Below, piece after piece: positions 10,603 through 25,108 of a stretch of 25,108 nucleotides of DNA. Position numbers and translations under genes: made by a program. The first letter of the stretch is position 1. Every line of letters begins with the position of its first letter. The notes below the pieces were generated by a model. It had not been told where the DNA came from. It saw only the letters and a list, made by a program, of their open reading frames with translations, and did not search any database. This stretch comes from Paulinella micropora (lineage: Eukaryota > Cercozoa > Imbricatea > Euglyphida). The stretch spans positions 113,386 to 138,493 of the forward strand of contig BJOX01000362.1 of NCBI GenBank assembly GCA_009731375.1. Reading direction: 5' to 3'.

Positions 10603-12266
10603 TAGTGAGAGGGGTTGGATTGGGGAATGCCTCCGAGCGAGTAGCGAGTCTGGGAGCTGCTCGACATTCTAACCCCCCCTTCACGGACTCTTTCGGGTTG
10701 TTCAGTGTCGTTCTCTTTTTGCTCCCCTGTTTCACTATCCTCCCCTTCCGTTTCCTCTCCTCTTTGGGCTGTGTTGCCCTCTTCTTGTTCTTCCTCGGCC
10801 TCCATGACAATCAGTTCATAATCCTCCTCCTCTGAACTGTCGTCTTGTTCTGTGTTGTTGTTCTCCCCCTCTCCTCCTTCATTTTCCTCACCCTTTTCAC
10901 CTCTTATCAGAGTCACCCCTTTATCCTTTTTCTTACGAAACTTACTACCTTTGCTTTGGGTTTCTCTCTTGGGAGGGGCGATGTTGTGGGGTTTATGGGT
11001 GCGACGAGAGCTGTTAGACTTAGCAAGCTTAGGGCAAAAGCGTTTAGTGTGTCCAGTCTCGCTGCAGTTATAACAAACTGCAGTGAGCCACCATTCCTTC
11101 CGTTCTGTCACTACCCCATCATGCTTGCCCCCGTACTCACCTTTTTGTTTGTACTTGCTCTTCCCACTCTTCCTTCCCTCCTCTTCTTCCTCTCCTGCTA
11201 GCAATAAAGCTGCTCCTTCTCCATCTGCTTTACTACTACTATTCCCTTTCTCATACTTCTTCTGTCTGTTGGTTGCCTCCCAAAGCACGTAAACCTCTCT
11301 AGCTGCCTCAACTATGTCGTTGTGCTACGGTCGTATGGCTGGTGCCATGAGATAGTGATCAGCAAAGTATTTAGCACCATAGGCTGGGTGCGTACTCAGC
11401 TTCTCTAGCAACCGGTTTGTTGATTCGTCTTCTTCGAACTTCTCTCCTCTTAGCTTTTCAAGCCATTCTTTCTTCAGTAGGTACCTGGTGAGCCAGGCGT
11501 CTACGTCTTCGTTCTTTCTTGGAGCTCTCTCTCTCTCTCTCTCTCTCTGAACTTCTTTTCCTCCAAATATCTTGCTGCTCCGGAAATTTGTCCGTATTTT
11601 TTCTTGACAATGCAGACTTTATCGGATCTTGAGCATTACGGCTTCTGAGATATGCGACAACCTTATAGTTAGAGAATGCAGTGGCGATGAGTAGCTGAAA
11701 TAATTTACATCGCTGCAAATATTTTTGCTCCCTCTTGTATGCTCTCTTCGTCACACTGTGTATGCTTTTCACTGCTCTCGTTTGTGCTCGTGTCGCTCTT
11801 CTCTTCGCTTTTTCCTCCCAGGCTACCTTCTGCTCATTACTCCATTTCGCATAGTCTTTCGACTTCTCTAGTGTTTTCTTCTTTGGGTCTGATCGTCTTG
11901 TGCGTGACTCATGATGATGTTGATGAGGATGATGCGTCTTTCTCTTTGTCTTCTTCCTCACTTTCTTCACTCACGTCTGGCGAATCTTCTTCAGTCGGTT
12001 CTCTTGGTTCATCTGCTTCCTCTGCTGCTCTCATACGACTTAAATCCCATCCGTATTTCTTCTTAGCAGCTACCTCATCGAGAAAATGCGTCTTTAACCA
12101 TGTCCCCGAGAATTGTACTAATACCGTAAGCATATTCCCAAGATTCCTCTAGCTTATAGTAAAATCCTTGAAGATGTTCTGTGACGCCGTCATAGACGGG
12201 TGCGTGAGATAAGAACTGTTTCCAGTTCGTGTATTGCTGTGATGAACCACTATTCCAACTGCTCAT
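10603..12266 (-). pseudogene. copia gag (nucleocapsid-containing), frameshifted
   Basis: ATG at 12264-12266 opens MSSWNSGSSQQYTNW, directly beside the LTR. The frame shifts near 12080-12110 into HFLDEVAAKKKYGWDL and again near 11920-11960 into a basic and helical stretch (KVVAYLRSRNAQDPIKSAL). A (GA)n run at about 11523-11548 breaks the frame once more. DAWLTRYLLKKEWLEKLRG and FADHYLMAPAIRP follow, and then TAG at 11325-11327. The CCHC knuckle CYNCSETGHTKRFC (C-x2-C-x4-H-x4-C) is at 11034-11075. An acidic tail ends at 10603. Gag would coat the RNA genome in cytoplasmic particles. Confidence 0.85.
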
Positions 12267-12273
12267 GACCGAT
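12261..12273 (-). promoter_or_regulatory. primer binding site (half-tRNA-iMet type)
   Basis: Just inside the 5' LTR the minus strand reads GGTCATGAGC. This matches the complement of the conserved initiator-tRNA anticodon arm (GGTTATGAGC) at 9 of 10 positions. Drosophila copia is known to prime from an internal fragment of that tRNA. The ATG inside this site is also the gag start codon. Confidence 0.6.
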
Positions 12274-12659
12274 AATTAGGAATAAACCGGTCACTCACTG
12301 TGACCGGGACCTTACCCTAGCTTTCACTTGCGGTTTGAGCGGCCGGGAGACTTCATTAAAAGGCACTGCCAGGTTGCTCACAGCCACTTTAATCCGAAGA
12401 CATAAACGCAGAACTGAACTGCAAGAGAGCTAACTAATCTAAGTGCGTCGGACTAGCAGTAACTGACGCTCAATAATCATGTTCCGGTGGCGCGGCCCGG
12501 GCACAACAGTATTAATAAAAACGTAACGTGCACAATTGACTCAGTGGATTACCCATCAAGTTACTGTTACTCCTAATTATGACTTAGTAAAATGTTACCG
12601 CACATAGAAATCAATCATAATTACGACTCAATTAGTAACTCGATGTTGCCTGTCCAACG
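12271..12659 (-). repeat. 5' LTR
   Basis: This 389-bp repeat begins, on minus, with CGTTGGACAGG at 12659 and ends with CCTAATTATC at 12271. It matches 3879-4195 plus the flipped 5068-5101. Compared with that copy it carries extra blocks, for example near 12298, 12336 and 12480-12500, so the two LTRs have diverged mostly by small indels. Confidence 0.93.
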
Positions 12660-12665
12660 TGAAGA
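12660..12665. repeat. target site duplication, right copy
   Basis: TGAAGA directly follows the outer end of the 5' LTR and matches 3873-3878. Confidence 0.75.
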
Positions 12666-13094
12666 AAATTAACACAATATCAGTATAGTAATAATTCGGT
12701 CAGTCCGGTACGGTATTCACATGATTCTGGATCATACTGATAATATGAACTTATTCAAATTATTATTCAACTCAGTTATGATTAGTATCAATCATAGTAC
12801 TATTCAATACTAATCAATATTATGCTTCAATATGACTCATTGAATATTATTCAATTAGTGGACGGTTATTCAATATTACTAAAATCTGATATATTAAACT
12901 GATATATTCAATATTCAATATTATTCAATATTGCTTAAAGTTATTATTCAATATTATTTAACGTTATCCAAATTATTAAACCTAAATATCATTAATGTTG
13001 ATCAATATTACTTAATAACGGTAGGCTGATTATCAAACCTAATTTTTGAATATCATTAATGTTAATCAATATTACTTAATAACGGTAGGCTGAT
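12666..13094. other. AT-rich flank with TTCAATATT motifs
   Basis: The stretch is dominated by TTCAATATTATTCAATATT-type words, as at 3481-3872. No credible coding frame is present. Confidence 0.6.
12975..13094. repeat. 64-bp tandem duplication
   Basis: TATCATTAATGTT(G/A)ATCAAT and the following bases through GTAGGCTGAT occur twice, 64 bp apart (12987 and 13051), nearly identical. The second copy runs straight into the purine-rich palindrome. Confidence 0.85.
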
Positions 13095-13102
13095 GGTCGG
13101 AT

Positions 13103-13103
<1 letters not shown>

Positions 13104-13165
<62 letters not shown>

Positions 13166-13731
13166 AGAGAGAGCAAGCCCCGAGTGAGAGTGTGTGAGAG
13201 AGAGAGAGAGAGATGGATAAGGGGAGAGAGGAGAGAGGAAGAGAGAGAGAGAGAGAGGGAGAAAGGGGAAAGACATATATGCATACATGCATACATACAT
13301 ACATACATGACATACATACATACATACATACATACATACATACTCGTCTGACCAAACACGAGAACAGAGAAAACAAAGGTGAGTAGAAGGAATCGCAAGA
13401 AGAAGAAGAAGAAGAAGAAGAAGAAGAAGAAGAAGAAGAAGAAGAAGAAGAAGAAGAAGAAGAAGAAGAAGAAGAAGAAGAAGAAGGAGGAGGAGGAGGA
13501 AGAGGAGGAGGAGGAAGGAGGAGGAGGGAGGAGGAGGAGGAGGAGGAGGAGGAGAAGAAGAAGAAGAAGAAGAAGAAGAAGAAGAAGAAGAAGAAGAAGA
13601 AGAAGGTGGAGGAGGAGAAGGAGAAGAAGAAGAAGAACAAAAATAGAAATAGTAGAAACAAAAAGGAGAAACAGTGGTAGAAACAGTAGTAGTAGTAGCA
13701 GTAGTAGTAATAGTAGTAATAGTAATAGTCC

Positions 13732-13805
<74 letters not shown>

Positions 13806-13807
13806 TA

Positions 13808-13851
<44 letters not shown>

Positions 13852-14057
13852 AGAAGAAGAAGAAGAAGAAGAAGAAGAAGAAGAAGAAGAAGAAGAAGAA
13901 GAAGAAGAAGAAGAAGAAGGAGAAGAAGAAGAAAGAGGAGGAGGAGGAGGACAACGAGGAGGAGGAGGAGGAGGAGGAGGACAACGAGGAGGAGGAGGAG
14001 GAGGAGGAGGAGGAGAAGAAGAAGAAGAAGAAGAAGAAGAAGAAGAAGAAGAAGAAA
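13104..14057. repeat. left arm of giant microsatellite palindrome
   Basis: In order the arm holds (GA)n, (ACAT)n, a short unique piece (GAGAAAACAAAGGTGAGTAG), (GAA)n, (GAG)n, (GAA)n, AAATAGAAATAGTAGAAAC, (AGT)n, (GAC)n, (GAA)n, (GAG)n and (GAA)n. The right arm holds the same blocks as reverse complement in mirrored order. The low-complexity reading frames here (poly K/E/R/S/L/F) are artefacts. Confidence 0.92.
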
Positions 14058-14110
<53 letters not shown>

Positions 14111-14155
14111 ATAGTATAGTAGTAATAGTAGCAGTAGCAGTAGCAGCAGTAGTAA

Positions 14156-14196
<41 letters not shown>

Positions 14197-14197
14197 T

Positions 14198-14245
<48 letters not shown>

Positions 14246-14367
14246 ACGAAAAGAAGAAGAAGACGACGAAGAAGAAGAAGACGAAGAAGAAGAAGAAGAA
14301 GAAGAAGAAGAAGAAGAAGAAGAAGAAGAAGAAGAAGAAGAAGAAGAAGAAGAAGAAAAGAAGAAGG

Positions 14368-14436
<69 letters not shown>

Positions 14437-14503
14437 GATAGATAGATAGATGGAGAGATGGAGAGGGAGAGAGATAGACAGATAGAGAGAGAGAGATAGA
14501 TTC
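14058..14503. repeat. palindrome spacer: (AGT)n, (GAA)n, (GATA)n
   Basis: This is the unpaired centre between the arms. It contains an (AGT)n block with CAGTAGCAGTAGCAG interruptions, a (GAA)n block and (GATA)n from about 14368 to 14450 followed by purine-rich variants. Confidence 0.85.
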
Positions 14504-14773
14504 TTCTTCTTCTTCTTCTTCTTCTTCTTCTTCTTCTTCTTCTTCTTCTTCTTCTTCTTCTTCTTCTTCTTCTTCTTCTCCTCCTCCTCCTCCTCCTCCT
14601 CCTCCTCCTCGTCGTCGTCGTTGTCCTCCTCCTCTCCTCCTCCTCCTCCTCTTTCTTCTTCTTTTCTTCTTCTTCTTCTTCTTCTTCTTCTTCTTCTTCT
14701 TCTTCTTCTTCTTCTTCTTCTTCTTCTTCTTCTTCTTCTTCTTCGTCGTCGTCGTCGTCGTCGTTGTCCTCGT

Positions 14774-14870
<97 letters not shown>

Positions 14871-14969
14871 TACTACTACTACTACTACTACTATTACTAC
14901 TGCTACTACTACTACTGTTTCTACCACTGTTTCTACTTCTACTGTTTCTACTATTTCTATTTTTCTTCT

Positions 14970-15001
<32 letters not shown>

Positions 15002-15315
15002 TTCTTCTTCTTCTTCTTCTTCTTCTTCTCCTCCTCCTCCTCCTCCTTGCCTCCTCCTCCTTCTTCTTCTTCTTCTTCTTCTTCTTCTTCTTCTTCTTCT
15101 TCTTCTTCTTCTTCTTCTTCTTCTTCTTCTTCTTCTTCTTCTTCTTCTTCTTCTTCTTCTTCTTCTTCTTCTTCTTCTTCTTCTTCTTCTTTCGATTCCT
15201 CCTACTCACCTTTGTTTTCTCTGTTATATGTGTATGTATGTATGTTATGTATGTGTGTATGTATGCATGTATGCATATATGTCTTTCCTCTTTCTCCCTC
15301 CCTCCTCTCTCCCCT

Positions 15316-15389
<74 letters not shown>

Positions 15390-15392
15390 CGA

Positions 15393-15427
<35 letters not shown>
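14504..15427. repeat. right arm of giant microsatellite palindrome
   Basis: The blocks (TTC)n, (CTC)n with GTCGTCGTT, (TTC)n, (GTC)n, (ACT)n, GTTTCTACTATTTCTATTT, (TTC)n, the unique piece CTACTCACCTTTGTTTTCTC, (ATGT)n, ATATATGTCTTTCC and (TC)n mirror the left arm. Differences in block length and scattered substitutions show that it is not a simple assembly mirror image. Confidence 0.92.
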
Positions 15428-15430
<3 letters not shown>

Positions 15431-15530
15431 AATTACAGAATACCATGGAAGAAAGAAAGAAAGAACAAACGTTATGAAAGAAAGAAGGAACTAAACGGAA
15501 GCATAAAGGGATGAAATAAAGAAGGAAGTA
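15428..15530. other. short purine-rich unique stretch
   Basis: GAAAGAAAGAAAG-type sequence lies between the palindrome and the (AAAGT)n array. No gene is seen. Confidence 0.5.
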
Positions 15531-16101
15531 AAGTCAAGTCAAGTCAAGTCAAGTCAAGTAAAGTAAAGTAAAGTAAAGTACAAGTAAAGTACAAGTAAAG
15601 TGCAAGTAAAAGTAAAAGTACAAGTAAAAGTAAAAGTAAAGTAAAAGTAAAGCTAAAGTTAAGTACAAGTAAAGTACAAGTAAAGTAAAGTAAAAGTAAA
15701 GTAAAAGTAAAGTAAAAGTAAAGTAAAAGTAAAGTAAACAGTAAAGCAAAAGTACATTAAAAGTAAAAAAGTAAAGTAAAATTTACGTTTACTTTGCTTT
15801 TACTTTACTTTTACTTTACTCTTTACTTTACTTTTACTTTACTAAAACTTTACTTTTGCTTTACTTTTTACTGTACTTTTTCTTTACTTTTTTACTTTAC
15901 TTTTACTTTACTTTAAAGTAAACGTAAAGTAAAAGTAAAGTAAAAGTAAAGTAAAAGTAAAGTAAAAGTAAGTAAAAGTAAAGTAAAAGTAAAGTAAAAG
16001 TAAAGTAAAAGTAAAGTAAAAGTAAAGTAAAAGTAAAATAAAGTAAAGTAAAAAAGTATTTTTTAAAAAGTAAAAGTAAAAGTAAAAGTAAAAGTAAAAG
16101 T
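15531..16101. repeat. (AAAGT)n-type array with two strand switches
   Basis: From about 15531 to 15780 the units are AAGTC and then AAAGT/AAAAGT. From 15781 to 15914 they appear as the complement (ACTTT/ACTTTT). From 15915 to about 16101 they return to AAAGT. The second switch is a perfect palindrome, TTTACTTTAAAGTAAA, centred on 15914/15915. All six-frame readings of this array are artefacts. Confidence 0.95.
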
Positions 16102-16740
16102 TATGTTCAGCAATGGCGAGGATTGAGAGGAAAGAAAGAGTAACAAAAAAATTGCACAGAAGAGTGGCAAAAAACAAATAGAAAATAACAAAAACATTTC
16201 CTTGTATTAGCCTGGCACCTGCATTATATGTGGACAGGCTCAGCCTGTCAGTTATTGCTCCTCTTGGAGTCTTGATAGAGAGGTAGAGGGACGCAACCAG
16301 AAAGGACAATGATGCAGATGTCTCTCAGATCTGGCGACTATATTAGCCAAAGGACTGCTTAACTTAAGCTGCAGCTCACCCGATCGCGCTATCGCGAATC
16401 AAACTGTAATATGCACATGACGATATCCTTAATTTTAATGTCATATTACTAACTTTAATATGAACATATCCAAAGATTTTAATAATGAACTATGAACAAG
16501 GACGGGTCCCACCTCGATGAATAGAATGTCTAGTTTTAGGCTTGACGTTTTTGTGGCATTAAATAAAAGACCAACAGACCAACAGACACTCCTGCTGATT
16601 TGATGACGATACGGAGACGTGGTATACACCAAAAAAAAAAACCGCCTAATTATTTTAAATAAATTACTTCCCGCGCCAGAAAACTATCTAACAACCCACA
16701 CACTACAGTACTCTACTGCACTGGCAGTACTACTGGCAAC
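16102..16740. other. unique upstream region of the host gene
   Basis: This is unique-looking, moderately AT-rich sequence with no convincing reading frame. A TATTTTAAATAAA stretch near 16651-16663, about 80 bases before the start codon, could be a core promoter TATA-like element. That is a guess. An in-frame stop near 16660 supports 16741 as the first possible start. Confidence 0.45.
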
Positions 16741-24793
<8,053 letters not shown>

Positions 24794-25108
24794 TATCAGT
24801 CCGCCTAGAACCGTCAGACTGCACAAATTCGGGGCCTAGTGCCCATTCCCAGCCCGCTACCCAGTCGCCGATTGGCGGCGGGGTGGAATGGATGCCTATG
24901 TCTTCGGATATGCAGAGTTGATAGACCAAACATATCTGNNNNNNNNNNTATCGCCTGTATCAGTCCCTTCCGTGCAAAAATCACGGCTTAGCTGGGCATC
25001 GGGTTAACACTTTACCCACAGACTTCCTTGGTTGACGAAATCAGAAGCTCCTTTTTTCTGACATTAGTCGATATCTCATCAGTTGATCTCATCACTTACT
25101 CCACGGAG
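24794..25108. other. unique sequence with a 10-base gap, no exon assigned
   Basis: The words CTGTATCAGTCC occur on both sides of the N gap (24939-24948), near 24791 and 24955, suggesting a small duplication or repeat. I could not find an exon with a credible acceptor, phase and donor here. Confidence 0.4.

Larger units (their letters stand above)
3879..12659 (-). mobile_element. Ty1/copia LTR retrotransposon, near full-length but decayed
   Basis: This 8.8-kb element lies on the minus strand. From right to left it contains a 5' LTR, a primer binding site, gag with a CCHC knuckle, protease (DSG), the integrase HHCC finger and core, reverse transcriptase with an HVDD motif, RNase H, a polypurine tract and a 3' LTR. 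Integrase before reverse transcriptase defines the Ty1/copia order. A TGAAG(A) target duplication flanks it, so both ends belong to one insertion. It cannot be active: I see several frameshifts, in-frame stops (for example at 11325-11327, 7858-7860 and 7690-7692), a 70-bp tandem duplication and an internal 906-bp inversion. An unusually long stretch separates the zinc knuckle from the protease. Confidence 0.95.

Noticed and set aside
10845-11292. Plus-strand frames of 69-118 codons with hydrophobic stretches
   Set aside because: They are antisense to gag's acidic and zinc-knuckle region, which has a clear CCHC motif on minus.
13062-15514. Frames of several hundred codons rich in K, E, R, S, L, F or T
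   Set aside because: They are translations of (GAA)n, (AGT)n and (GA)n blocks in the palindrome and appear on both strands in all phases.
15908-16632. Minus-strand frames of 133 and 63 codons upstream of the host gene
   Set aside because: The first is largely (AAAGT)n translation. The second has no motif, unusual composition or context to support it.
24794-24938. Exon 9 starting after CCGTCAG at about 24817
   Set aside because: The phase would fit and the frame is open, but there is no donor before the gap and the product has no similarity in character to the rest of the protein.

Overview
The window is nuclear DNA from a eukaryote. It has GT-AG introns, a Ty1/copia LTR retrotransposon, tRNA-like SINE-type modules and very large simple-sequence arrays. 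Five assembly gaps (runs of N) interrupt it. I cannot name the organism from the sequence. Nothing looks prokaryotic: no operons, ribosome binding sites or dense coding.

Layout. Positions 1-151 are featureless. Positions 152-564 are a near-perfect inverted repeat with arms of about 188 bp. Positions 565-3480 are (TA)n and then an interrupted (ATGT)n array of about 2.9 kb. Positions 3481-3872 are AT-rich. A nearly complete but decayed Ty1/copia element, mainly on the minus strand, fills 3879-12659. It has two LTRs, a TGAAG(A) target duplication, gag with a zinc knuckle, protease, integrase, reverse transcriptase and RNase H. A 906-bp segment at its 3' end has been flipped in place. Positions 12666-13094 are AT-rich again. 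Positions 13104-15427 form a giant imperfect palindrome built of microsatellites. Positions 15531-16101 are an (AAAGT)n array that switches strand twice.

The only host gene I can support runs on the plus strand from 16741 past 24532. Eight exons, all joined by GT-AG introns with matching phases, encode the N-terminal part of a secreted, cysteine-containing protein. Exon 1 is a signal peptide. The exon 6-8 product (CPCG, then W-x-V-G and spaced cysteines) reminds me of the APCDD1-type domain, but this is tentative. The coding exons total about 630 bp spread over 7.8 kb. The introns are swollen by (ATT)n, (ACAT)n, (ATGT)n, (TTATG)n and (CTAT)n arrays and by dispersed repeat modules.

The most notable pattern is that these introns hold partial copies of the gene's own exon boundaries. 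They include a copy of the exon 3 end with a destroyed donor site, a copy of the exon 5 start that predates a (TTG)n expansion, seven copies of the exon 6 end plus its donor, and one copy of the exon 7 start plus its acceptor. The exon 6 and exon 7 copies join the microsatellite at ATG or TGT. This points to slippage or template switching between short motifs in exons and in the tetranucleotide arrays.
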